This document shows, one piece after another, positions 43,322 to 53,000 of a stretch of 64,000 nt of DNA (position 1 is the stretch's first letter; each line of letters opens with the position of its first letter). This DNA comes from Entoloma clypeatum (Eukaryota > Basidiomycota > Agaricomycetes > Agaricales > Entolomataceae). The stretch covers positions 3,906,001 to 3,970,000 of the forward strand of contig OY751492.1 of assembly GCA_963565915.1 (NCBI GenBank). The letters are read 5' to 3'. The translations under genes were made by a program, and so were the position numbers. Under the pieces are notes generated by a model, which did not search any database, had not been told where the DNA came from, and saw only the letters and a program-made list of their open reading frames with translations.

Positions 43322-44340
43322 ATGTCCGCTGAAAACTCACCCCTCGCCGCTCTTCGTGCTGAAAGGGAGCGCCAGAAGAAGGTCACCGAAGAGTTGGAGA
43401 GGAAACTGCAGGAGGCAGAGGAGCGCGCGAAGGAAGATGCAGAGCGCGCGGAGGCGAAGAGGGCGGCGAAAGAGCGGAGACGAGCAGAGAGGAAGGCAGA
43501 GAAGGCGAAGGCGAAGGAACCGGTCGCGGGTGCAGGTGCGGATGCGGAGGCGGATGCGGATGCGGATGCGGCGAGTGCGGAGGTGAAGAAGGTCCGGCTG
43601 CAGGGGGTTTTCAAGAATATGCCTGCGAGTTACGAGCAGGGGAAAGAGGATTGCACCTCCTGCTTGAAAGCGGGGGACTTGTGTTTTTGGCCATCGGAGT
43701 GAGTTTTTCCTATTTCTTTATACGCTTCGTTATTAACTTGTTCTTTAGGAATGACAATGCTTCGTCGTGCTGGCGGTGCCAGCGTTTAAAACGAAGCTGC
43801 AGAACGGGAGCGGAAGCGGAGTCGGAGGTGAAGCGGAGGATGACCAAGGCGGTGAGGGTCGGAAAGGCTAAGGTGGCAGGTGGTGCGACGAAGAACGCGA
43901 AGGCGGGATCGTCCAAGGGAGAGGGGACCGCGGAGGGATCGCGGATAGCCGCAGCGTCGGAGGAGCCGGAGTTCATGCCGGAGGGGTTTGGTCCGCCGGA
44001 GGTGGTCATAGGCACGGAGGTGGTGAGAGGGCTTAGGAGCATGATAAGGGAGATGCGGCTGATAAAGGCGGAGTTGAAGGAATTGCGGGAGATCAAGGAG
44101 CTTTTGACGGTTATCGCGTGGAGGGAGGATTCGGAGGCTTCGGAGGAGGGATCCGACGAGGACGAGGATGCGGAGGAGTATGATAGGGTATTGGAGGAGT
44201 TGGGAAGGGAGGTAGAAGAAGAAGCAGAAAAAGAAGAAGAAACGAAGAAGCGGAAGCGGATGGAGGAAGCGGAAGAGGAATCCGGATCGGAGTGGAACGA
44301 GGAGACGGAGGGGGTATCTAACAAAAAACAGCGAAAGTAG
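43322..44340 (+). CDS. Antisense spliced Zn(II)2Cys6-like protein of F2
   Basis: Exon 1 is 43322-43698, the intron 43699-43748 (GTGAGT, ATTAAC, TTTAG; 50 nt, phase 2), exon 2 43749-44340; 322 residues. The N-terminal half is a Glu/Arg/Lys/Ala coiled coil (RERQKKVTEELERKLQEAE). The first triad is CTSCLKAGDLC. Across the splice comes CWRCQRLKRSC, giving CX2CX6CX11CX2CX6C, the fungal binuclear zinc-cluster spacing. After it lie a basic patch, a helical region, a strongly acidic tail (about 44140-44300) and the basic end NKKQRK. The gene is antisense to F2 and converges on pol (44 bp between stops). DNA binding is inferred from cysteine spacing alone. Confidence 0.75.
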
Positions 44341-44384
44341 TTTTTTGTTAGTATAAAATTTTAATAGATTTTCTTTTCTTTTTG

Positions 44385-47300
44385 TTACAAGCGCGATAAG
44401 GGGCCTGGCTTAGTTGGTTGAGCGGAGTGGAAGTCCGCTACCGTATCCGCTGCGTGTTCAAGCTCAGATGCGGGTAACCAAGAAAACTCTTCACTGGTGT
44501 CTTCATAACCTAACCAGCGGACGAGGTAAAGGAGTTTGCAGCGTCGTCTTTTATCGATCTTTGAGTCGACGATTTCCGCAATTTCGTATTCGGTTTCTCC
44601 GTCCATCTCGAGCGGAGGCGGAGGAGATTGTATCCGATTTGGAATCTCGTTAGGAGTTGCTGGTTCGAGCATGGATATGTGGAAGACGGGGTGTATAGCA
44701 CGCATAGTGTCGGGTAGACGTAGTGTAAAGGAGTGCGTGCCGGGTTGGGCTATGATTTCAAATGGGCCAGCATATTTGTCGGATAACTTTTGGGTGGGTC
44801 GTGTGGTGCGGAAGAACTTAGCTTTAACAAAGACTTCTTGTCCGACGCGGAGCGGGGGAGGCGGAGAACGTCGGACGTCTGCAGGGCCTTGATAACGTTG
44901 TTGTGCCTCTGCGACAGCAGTCTTTAGTTCTTGATGTAATTCATCTAAGTCGACGATGTATTGTCGAGCTTTATCGGATGCTAGATCACGTTCCGGATGG
45001 AGTGTAATGTCGGGGTGATAACCTTTGTTGGCGAAGAATGGTGATACACCTGTGGTGGCACTCGGAGTGTTGTTGTAAGCGAACTCCGCAAGCGGAAGCA
45101 AAGCGGACCAGTTGTCTTGCTGGTAGTTGCAGAAAATGCGGAGGTATTGTTCGAGTGTCTGGTTGGTGCGTTCGGTTTGACCATCGCCTTCAGGGTGATA
45201 TCCAGAAGTGAAGTGAAGTCTCATATCGAGGGCTTTTGCAAGAGAGCGGAAAAAACGGGAGACGAATTCAGGTCCGCGATCGGATGTGACGTTTTGCGGA
45301 ACTCCGTGCTTGGAAAAGACGTGAAGCACGAAAAGGTTTGCTAGGTCTTCGGATGTGCAATTAATGGTGGTAGGGATGAATATGCCTTGTTTAGTGAGGC
45401 GGTCTACAATGACCAGAATCGCATCGGAGCCAGCGGATGTCGGAAGGGGTTCAATGAAATCAATGGAAATAGAATGCCAGGGACGTTCAGGAATAGGGAG
45501 TTGTTTAAGCAGACCGTAGGGTTTATGACGTTGGGGTTTGGCGCGCATACAAGTGGTACATGACTTGCAATACTTTTTGACGAAGTCGCGCATTCCAGGC
45601 CAAGTGTATTCTCGTTGGATAAGACTAATAGTCTTATTTTGACCAGGGTGTCCAGCGAGGATATGGTCGTGCTTATTGCGGAGGATGCGGAGACGGAGGT
45701 CGGATGAGTCGGGAACATAGATACGTCCATTGTGGAGTAGATAACCTGCTTCATTCACGATCCAGCGTGGATTAGGATTGTCGAGGAAAGAGGTATAAAT
45801 GGGATCAGTCGGAAGAGCGGAGAGGATGTCGGAGCGGAGCTGATCTGTATCCATGATGATTGTGGCACGGAGGACGGGTGTATATAACTCTGTTGCGCGA
45901 AGTGAAGTGGTGAGCTGTTCTTGTGTGAAGATGGGTTTGAAGTTGCTTGGGTTGATGGACGAATAGTCGCTATTTCCCTCTTTAGGGTAGATGTCCCATC
46001 GTCTACTTAAAAGATCGGGCTTCGTACCTAAACGGCCAGGGCGGAAGCGGATGACGAGATTGAACTGGCAGAGGTATTCGGACCAACGAGCTTGTCGACG
46101 TGATAAAATCTTGGTAGTAGAAAAGTACTCAAGATTTTTGTGGTCCGTTATGACATCGATCGGAGCAGCGGAGCCTTCAAGGTAGTGACGCCAAACCTTG
46201 AATGCATCGTGGATCGCTAATAGTTCTTTGTCGTGGGTGTCATAGTTTAACTCGGGAGGTGTAAAGGTGCGGGAGTGGAAAGCGACCGGATGGATTTCGT
46301 CGTCGGAGGTGCGGATGGAGAGGATCGCACCCAAAGCGTAGTCGGAGGCATCGGTTTCGACGATAATAGGGCTGTCGGGAATCCAATGCATAAGAACAGG
46401 TGCCGTGGTAAAGGCTTTCTTCAAAGTTTTGAAAGATTCGCGAGCGGAGTCGGAGAAGTGCCATTGTGTGTTTTTGCGGGTGAGTCGAGTGAGCGGAACG
46501 GTGATTTCGGAGTAGTAAGGAATGAATCGTCGATAAAAATTGGCAAAACCTAAGAAAGACTGAATGTCTTTGACCTTCCTTGGTTCAGGCCAATCTTGAA
46601 TAATTTTGACTTTCTTATCCGACATGCGGAGGCCTGTCGGAGAGAGGATAAAGCCAAGGTATTCAACAGTATCCGTAGAAAACTCGCATTTGTCTGCGCG
46701 TGCGTATAAGCCGTGTTGTCGGAGACGTCGGAGGACTTCGCGGACATGCTTCCGATGCTCGGAGGGAGAGTCGGAGTAGATGAGGATGTCGTCGAGATAT
46801 ATGGTAACATACTTATCAAGCAGGTCGTGGAAGATGTCGTTCATGAAGCGTTGAAAAACGGCTGGGGAGTTGGTGAGTCCAAATGGCATGACAAGCCATT
46901 CAAAGGACCCGTAGCGCGTGCGGAAGGCGGTTTTCCATTCATCTCCTTCCGCTATGCGGACGAGGTGATAGGCGTGTCGGAGGTCGAGAGCCGTATAAAC
47001 ACTGGCTTTTCCAGCGGTCTGGAGAAGGTCGGATATGAGCGGAAGCGGATATCGGTCCTTCTTTGAGATTTTGTTAAGACCACGGAAATCGACGCAAAGA
47101 CGAAGGGAGCCATCCTTTTTACGAACGAAAAGGACGGGAGCACCGTGTGGGGAGGAAGAGGGTCGGATGAATCCAATGGTGAGGTGTTCGTCAATGAATT
47201 CACGGAGGGCATTGAGTTCGGTTTGTGAAAGGGAGTAGATCGGACCGAACGGAGGAGCAGAGCCCTCTTCAAGTTCGATTTTGAGGTCGTAGGTACGGTG

Positions 47301-48068
47301 GGGTGGAAGAGTGTCTGCTTTTCCTTTACTGAAGACGTCAGCATAGTCGTGGTATTCTTCGGGTACGTTTGTCAAGTCGGGGGTGTCGGAAGCGGATGCG
47401 GAGTGAGCGGAAACGGAGGGAGTCGAAAGGTGAAGTCGAAAGGATTGTGTACCAGGCAATTTGCATGCCCTCATAAATGCGGCTGCGTTAATGAGTGAAA
47501 TCTGCGGAGCGGACTGCGGAGGTACGATCGGAGGTTCCGGAGGAGGAAGCGTAGCTGTCCTACCTTGGGAGGAGGTCGACGTCGATGTCGGAAACGGCTC
47601 TTTTTGCATCTGTGGACGGAAAGTGATACTGCCCAATACCCAGTCAATCATAGGATTGTGGCGGGTGAGCCAGTTGTATCCAAGAACCACGGAAGAAGCG
47701 GAGTCGAGCGGAGTAACATAAAAATCCTGTTCAAAGGATTCACCTGAAAGAAAACATATAGGTATTGTTACAACTTGAGTGATAAACGCGTTAGAAGAAC
47801 CATCGAAAAGCTTTAGTTCTAAGGGTGGAATAGCGGAGGTCGGAAGATCATAGGCGGAGGAAAAGTTATTGTCAATAAAACAGTGAGTAGATCCTGAATC
47901 AATAAGTGCTGGGACAGAATCTGAGGGGAAAAAAGAAGATGAGATATTGATACGTAAAGAGTTCGGATCGGAGAGAGCGGACGCGTTAAGTCGGATGGGA
48001 GCGGAGGCACGGAGAGAGTCAACGCAGTCCTCAGACCGTGCTTCATGAGGACCACTGCCTATTTTTTT
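44385..48068 (-). CDS. pol: F2 Pol, intact
   Basis: The -1 frame runs from the A7 site to TAA 44385, about 1225 codons without a stop. Protease ALIDSGSTHCFID (about 47890) is followed by RT with [11 protein letters not shown] (about 46790) and RNase H ETDASDYALGA (about 46340). The HHCC finger has HPGQNKTIS...CTTC (about 45650-45550). The integrase core has SIDFIEPLP, TSDRGPEFVSRFF and HPEGDGQTERTNQ. The chromodomain has LLYLVRWLGYEDTSEEFSWLP (about 44500). All catalytic residues I can check are present. This is the reference copy of family F in the window. Confidence 0.93.
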   Translation of the reverse strand, partial: KKIGSGPHEARSEDCVDSLRASAPIRLNASALSDPNSLRINISSSFFPSDSVPALIDSGSTHCFIDNNFSSAYDLPTSAIPPLELKLFDGSSNAFITQVVTIPICFLSGESFEQDFYVTPLDSASSVVLGYNWLTRHNPMIDWVLGSITFRPQMQKEPFPTSTSTSSQGRTATLPPPEPPIVPPQSAPQISLINAAAFMRACKLPGTQSFRLHLSTPSVSAHSASASDTPDLTNVPEEYHDYADVFSKGKADTLPPHRTYDLKIELEEGSAPPFGPIYSLSQTELNALREFIDEHLTIGFIRPSSSPHGAPVLFVRKKDGSLRLCVDFRGLNKISKKDRYPLPLISDLLQTAGKASVYTALDLRHAYHLVRIAEGDEWKTAFRTRYGSFEWLVMPFGLTNSPAVFQRFMNDIFHDLLDKYVTIYLDDILIYSDSPSEHRKHVREVLRRLRQHGLYARADKCEFSTDTVEYLGFILSPTGLRMSDKKVKIIQDWPEPRKVKDIQSFLGFANFYRRFIPYYSEITVPLTRLTRKNTQWHFSDSARESFKTLKKAFTTAPVLMHWIPDSPIIVETDASDYALGAILSIRTSDDEIHPVAFHSRTFTPPELNYDTHDKELLAIHDAFKVWRHYLEGSAAPIDVITDHKNLEYFSTTKILSRRQARWSEYLCQFNLVIRFRPGRLGTKPDLLSRRWDIYPKEGNSDYSSINPSNFKPIFTQEQLTTSLRATELYTPVLRATIIMDTDQLRSDILSALPTDPIYTSFLDNPNPRWIVNEAGYLLHNGRIYVPDSSDLRLRILRNKHDHILAGHPGQNKTISLIQREYTWPGMRDFVKKYCKSCTTCMRAKPQRHKPYGLLKQLPIPERPWHSISIDFIEPLPTSAGSDAILVIVDRLTKQGIFIPTTINCTSEDLANLFVLHVFSKHGVPQNVTSDRGPEFVSRFFRSLAKALDMRLHFTSGYHPEGDGQTERTNQTLEQYLRIFCNYQQDNWSALLPLAEFAYNNTPSATTGVSPFFANKGYHPDITLHPERDLASDKARQYIVDLDELHQELKTAVAEAQQRYQGPADVRRSPPPPLRVGQEVFVKAKFFRTTRPTQKLSDKYAGPFEIIAQPGTHSFTLRLPDTMRAIHPVFHISMLEPATPNEIPNRIQSPPPPLEMDGETEYEIAEIVDSKIDKRRRCKLLYLVRWLGYEDTSEEFSWLPASELEHAADTVADFHSAQPTKPGPLSRL

Positions 48069-49327
48069 GACTCAATCTCCTTACTTTTTTCCTTGGCTTG
48101 AGTGCCAACTTGGGCGGCTTTCCCTTTAGCCTTGGAAGCGGAGGAGGTGGACTTGGGACAGTCCTTGACAGCGTGTCCGACGCTACCGCAGAATAAGCAA
48201 AGGTTATTATCGAAACGACGTTTGCGTTCTTGATACGTCAGTTTGCCGTCTTTGCCTAATTTACTGGAGAGGTCGGGTTTCGGAGCGGATGTGGAAGCGG
48301 AAGCGGTAGCGGGAGCAGAGGGTTTGGTTGATGATGTTTGTGGAGTGGATTGGTTCGGAGCGGATTGTTTTTTGTCGGACTTGGGAGTGGGTTTATCGGT
48401 TCTGGATTTCTCTCGTTGACGTTCCCAGTAGCGAGCGTCAATAGTATGAGCCGCGGATCGTAGGTCTGGTAAAGACTTGATCTTGGGTTGTTGGGAGAGG
48501 ATGTCCTTGATCCGATCCGGAAGTCCGACGTAGTAGCGGTGTCGGAGGGAGTTTTCATCCCAGTCAGTCTTGGTAGCAAGACGTTGGAATTCAACGTTGT
48601 ACTTCAATATCTTTTGATTTTCCTTCATCCGTAGGTTGTCCAACTGTTCTTCGGCTTCGCCCTGAGGGTCAATGATACCAAACTCGGAGCGGAGAAGTCG
48701 GACGAACTCGGGGAAAGAACCCCGCCAATTGGGTTCATCATCATCTAGAATGAAGGGTTCAAAAAATTCGAGTGCTGTGCCTCGGAAGTAAGACATGGCA
48801 AAGTTGACTTTGGAATGTTCTGAGTCGAAGTTGTCGTTGTCGGAGAAGTAAAGTTTGCATTGTAAAATGAATGCGGAGAGTTTGCGCGGATCGGATCCGT
48901 CAAAGGTATCCGGTTCGTTGGCATACGACTTTTTCTTCTTTGTATCTCGACGTTTCAACTCTTTGGTCATGAGCAGAATGGCTTCAGCTAGATTGGGTTC
49001 CTGATCCGGATTGGAATCGGAGTCGTCCAAATCTCCATGTAAACTACCGTCGGAAGGAGGAGGAGATCCTCCTGGAGGTCCGCCGAATAAGCCAGAATTT
49101 AGAGGTGCGGAGGGTTCCGTTGGTGGGTTTAGTGGAGGACTGGCAGGAAGTGGTGGGAGCTGAGAGTCGGAAGAAGGCGGAGGAACGGATGGTCCGGGGG
49201 TAGGGGCGGATGATGATGCTGTGGCTCCTCGAGGGGTAATGGTTACATTGCGTGTTCCTCGAAGAAAAGCAGAGCGTGGTGTGGAAGATGAACGTTCTGC
49301 TGCTGCACGAGCAGTCCTAGTTGTTCG
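48059..49327 (-). CDS. gag: F2 Gag, N-terminus replaced by Copia LTR sequence
   Basis: Open from 49327 down to TAG 48059. It has a Ser/Pro-rich region, the capsid (about 48990-48450), a linker and the CCHC finger CLFCGSVGHAVKDC (about 48195). The first native codons are cut off by Copia D. Translation could in principle begin inside the Copia LTR (ATG 49348, MMGKVSTRTT), which happens to stay in frame. The last codons form seven A residues before TAG. Confidence 0.87.
   Translation of the reverse strand, partial: RTTRTARAAAERSSSTPRSAFLRGTRNVTITPRGATASSSAPTPGPSVPPPSSDSQLPPLPASPPLNPPTEPSAPLNSGLFGGPPGGSPPPSDGSLHGDLDDSDSNPDQEPNLAEAILLMTKELKRRDTKKKKSYANEPDTFDGSDPRKLSAFILQCKLYFSDNDNFDSEHSKVNFAMSYFRGTALEFFEPFILDDDEPNWRGSFPEFVRLLRSEFGIIDPQGEAEEQLDNLRMKENQKILKYNVEFQRLATKTDWDENSLRHRYYVGLPDRIKDILSQQPKIKSLPDLRSAAHTIDARYWERQREKSRTDKPTPKSDKKQSAPNQSTPQTSSTKPSAPATASASTSAPKPDLSSKLGKDGKLTYQERKRRFDNNLCLFCGSVGHAVKDCPKSTSSASKAKGKAAQVGTQAKEKSKEIESKK
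48062..48068 (-). promoter_or_regulatory. -1 frameshift site of F2, A AAA AAA
   Basis: Seven A residues (minus strand) in gag register, directly followed by TAG. The -1 frame continues IGSGPHEARSEDCVDS into protease. The site is altered in F1. Confidence 0.7.
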
Positions 49328-49637
49328 TGTTGAAACTTTTCCCATCACGTAGATTAGATTAGATTAGATTACATCACGTGACCTTTACATATCTTCATTA
49401 CATACTTGTTTGGTTGGTACAAACAGTAGTACGGTATATAAGACCAGGAAACTGTCAATATCAACAAGTTGTCTCTTGACTCTTAACCGCCTCCATCGCT
49501 CTTACCAGCCTCAACCGCTCTCACCAGACTCACCCTCTCCAATCCATGTAAGTGGTCAGAACGGTATCGTAGAGTACTTCCACTGTAGCCGGTTGCTTCA
49601 GTACACTTGCGGCTAGCGCCCAGGTGGAACTTCAACA
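49328..49637 (+). repeat. 5' LTR of Copia D
   Basis: TGTTGAAACTTTTCC...TTCAACA. It carries variants (for example CACGTGACC, and changes near 49490-49600) not shared with 54806-55116 or 42241-42551. Confidence 0.9.
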
Positions 49638-49650
49638 GGTTATGGGCCCC
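49638..49650 (+). promoter_or_regulatory. Primer-binding site of Copia D
   Basis: GGTTATGGGCCCC abuts the LTR and is complementary to the anticodon region of initiator tRNA-Met. Positions 49651-50000 are an untranslated leader without a gene. Confidence 0.7.
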
Positions 49651-50000
49651 GGATAGCAGAGGGACCTGGGAAACGCTGGCAACAGCGAGTACCTGCCCAC
49701 TCTACCCTGGTTGGCAAAGAACCTATCGAAAGATCTAGGTTCTGAGTCTTACTTCTTCACATATGAACCTGGGAACGTCATTACGACAAGTACCTGTCAT
49801 GAGACGTCCCTAAGGGGATTGACCTAGTACACTCCATGTGGAAACGTTGATCGCACCTTATACGTTTCTGACATATAAAGGGTTTTCCCGTGACCACTAT
49901 TCCTAAAGGGAATATGTCATAAGGAATCATTTAATTGTTTTCTTGAAATCATATTCATAACACATCACTGATTGGGAACCCTTTTTTAGATTCATCTACA

Positions 50001-53000
50001 ATGTCTACTTCTCGCTCTGCTCTTGACACCATCACCCCCTTTGACGGCATTGACTACCAAAGTTGGGCCGAAAAGATGAAGTCCTACCTCCTCCATCAAG
50101 GAGTTTGGCGCCTCGTTTCTGGCGACATCACCCGCCCTGTGATCGCCGACTTCACCACCACGGTCTCCACCCCTGGTGCCACTGCTGCCGCCCCCCCTGT
50201 GCTAGCTACTACAGTCGACCAGCCCGGCTTCCGCAAGGAAGAAAAAGCCTGGATCAGGGACGACGACGTAGCTCTCGGGGCGATACGCCTGAAGGTCTCT
50301 GAGGCGATCAGACGCCACATCAAGGACAGCACCTCGGCACTTGGCGCGTGGAAAACGCTGAAGGATGCCTACTCCAAGGTATCCCCGGCCGTCATCTTCG
50401 GCGATTTCAAGGCCGCCGCCACCTACAAACTGTCTGGACGCGACCCAGTGCCTGAAATTGAACGCCTGGGGTCTCTCTTCGCCCGGCTCGCCGATTCAAG
50501 CTTTGTCGTCCCCGACCTGATGCAGGCAATGATCCTGGCCAATGCGATTCCCGACGCCTGGTCATCACTTTCCACCGCCCTTTTCCAGGTCTACGACGCC
50601 GACGATTTCACCTACAAAGCCGTCGCCGACAGCATCATCTCTGAATACCGGCGCAAGTACTCAATCGGGTCTACTCGTACGTCCAATGAGCAGGCCAAGA
50701 AGATTTCCGGGACAAAACGAAAGGGGCAGGACCCCAAATGGGAAAAGCAGCAAAAGCCGAGTACCTCGCAGAACGATGCTGACGAGCAGCCTAACTCGGG
50801 CGACCCAAGTACCGCTTCTGAAAAGAAGAAGGGAAAGGGACGCTGGCGCAATCAGAAGAAAAGCGCTAACACTGCGGACAACACGTCCGACCATGTGGAA
50901 GAAACGGTTGAGTTTGTTGCTCCCGCCATCCACTTCCCTCCTCTCCCGCCACCGTCCTTCACCACCGTCACTGGGCGCGGGAAAACGACAAGTACTGCAC
51001 AGCCAGACTCTCAGCGGATGCAGTCGCTACTTCAGCGAATGAACCCGCCTCCATCCCAGTACACCGGGCTTCCTTCGGGCAAGCCGTCCGTGTGGAAGAA
51101 AAACGACCATGTTCGCAAACTCGCACGCGGCATTGGTGCTCGCCCCTCAGGGTCAAACCTTCGCATTCTGGATACGATTATCCCAGAAGAAGACGAAAGA
51201 CCGTCCAAGCAGCGTCGAGTTACTCCGCCGCTGGACCAAACCCTTAGGATGATGGACATAGACCATCAGAGCGAGCGTATGGGGCCGGACCAATTCGAAG
51301 ATGGGCTCATTGAACTTGACGGTTCGTCATCTTCCTCTCCTGAATCTGACCAATTAAGGAAAGCTAATAACACCTCCTTACAGACGTGTAAAATATTAGC
51401 TAGTACTAGTGCAGAATGTATGGATCACATTGACAACGATCTATATAAAAAATATACAAAGCACTTTGCGTCATGCACACACTGTAAGGAGAAAGAACGC
51501 GCACAATGGATCTTAGACTCCGGTGCCTCGTTACACTTTACCCATGAGTTCAAGGACTTCGCGTACTACAGGCCTCTCAAGGCTAAGCGATTTGTCCAAA
51601 CAGCTGAAAAGGGAAAGAAACTGGAAATTCTCGGAGTTGGGGCCGTTCCAGTACGGCATACCCTAAATGGGGAAGTAAAAACCCACCTTCTCCGACCTGT
51701 ATTCTACATTCCGGACATGGACACACGCCTATTGTCCCTAGGTGTCTTCCTTAATCACGGATACAAAGTAGACGGAATGCGTGGAGAAATCAACATCTCC
51801 AAAGGACAGAACAAAATACAGTTCTCGCCTCACATTCTCGGACAAACCATTTATTGGTTAGACACTGAAATACGCCTTGACCAGATCCATGCGATCTCTA
51901 GTGAAATCACTGTCGAAACCTGGCACAAACGCCTTGGCCACCCAAATGACCAAGCGCTCAATAAGATTCCCACCAGTACCAAAGGAGTACCCAAAACGCT
52001 AGTACGTGAGAAATCACAGGAAAGCTGCACGGGGTGTCTAAAAGGGAAAATGCCGAATCAATCTTATCCTAACTCAATGACAAGGGCTGTCAAACCCTTT
52101 GATTTGATCCATTCGGATTTGAAGCAGATATCCACGGCATCGTACCATAAGTACAAATATTTCCTTACCTTTTTGGACGATTTTTCATCCCATGTCTGGG
52201 TCGTCTTGCTTAGGAAGAAGTCAGGTGCCATCACGGCGCTGAAACAATTCCTTGCGATGATCCAGAATCAATTTGCCGCTACCCCTAAGAAGTGGCGGGT
52301 TGATGGAGGTGGAGAATTTGACGAATACAAGGATGTACTTGCCGATCATGGAATTCTGATCGATGTCACGCTCCCATATCAGCACCAACAGAATGGTAGA
52401 GCAGAAAGGATCAATCGAACACTATGGGAAAAATCTCAGGCATTACGCTTCGATGCATGCTTACCGCCCATGTGGTGGGAATTCTGTTTGGAACACGCAG
52501 CATTTCTCTACAACAGAACCCCCATGCAGCGTCTTGAATGGAAAACCCCTTACTTCAGGGTGACCAATGAGATCCCCGACATGTCTAGTGTCAGAGTATT
52601 CGGATGTCAGGCATATGTATATATCCCAAAGGAGAAACGTAGGAACTCCCTGGAATCAAGATCCCGATTGATGATTTATCTCGGATCGAAACCAGGGGTC
52701 AAAGGATACCGCTTCATGGATCCTGAGACCAACACGATTTTCATGGGCGGGAAAGCTATCTTTGATGAAAGCAAGTACCCTAGATGCCACATTGACCCGT
52801 TGCCAGAAAACCACCCAGAAATGGAAAACCCAGAGCCGGCTGATGAGTTTGAGGATCTCATTCCTGGCAGCAACGATGACGATAGTCACAACGAAACACC
52901 TCATATCCCAGTTCCCATTGAACAGGATCAACCTGAATCAGACAACGAACTGCCTGCCAGTGAGCCTGATGACGAACCACGAGTACCCACTCCACAACCC

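Larger units (their letters stand above)
42658..49327 (-). mobile_element. F2: Ty3/Gypsy chromovirus inserted in the Copia E leader, 5' end lost
   Basis: The 3' LTR is 42658-43190 (533 bp). The internal order on the minus strand is gag, pol and the convergent antisense gene. The 5' LTR and first gag codons are absent: gag runs into the Copia D LTR at 49328. The left flank GTTCT (42653-42657) would be one TSD copy; its partner was lost. Pol and the antisense gene are undamaged. Confidence 0.9.
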
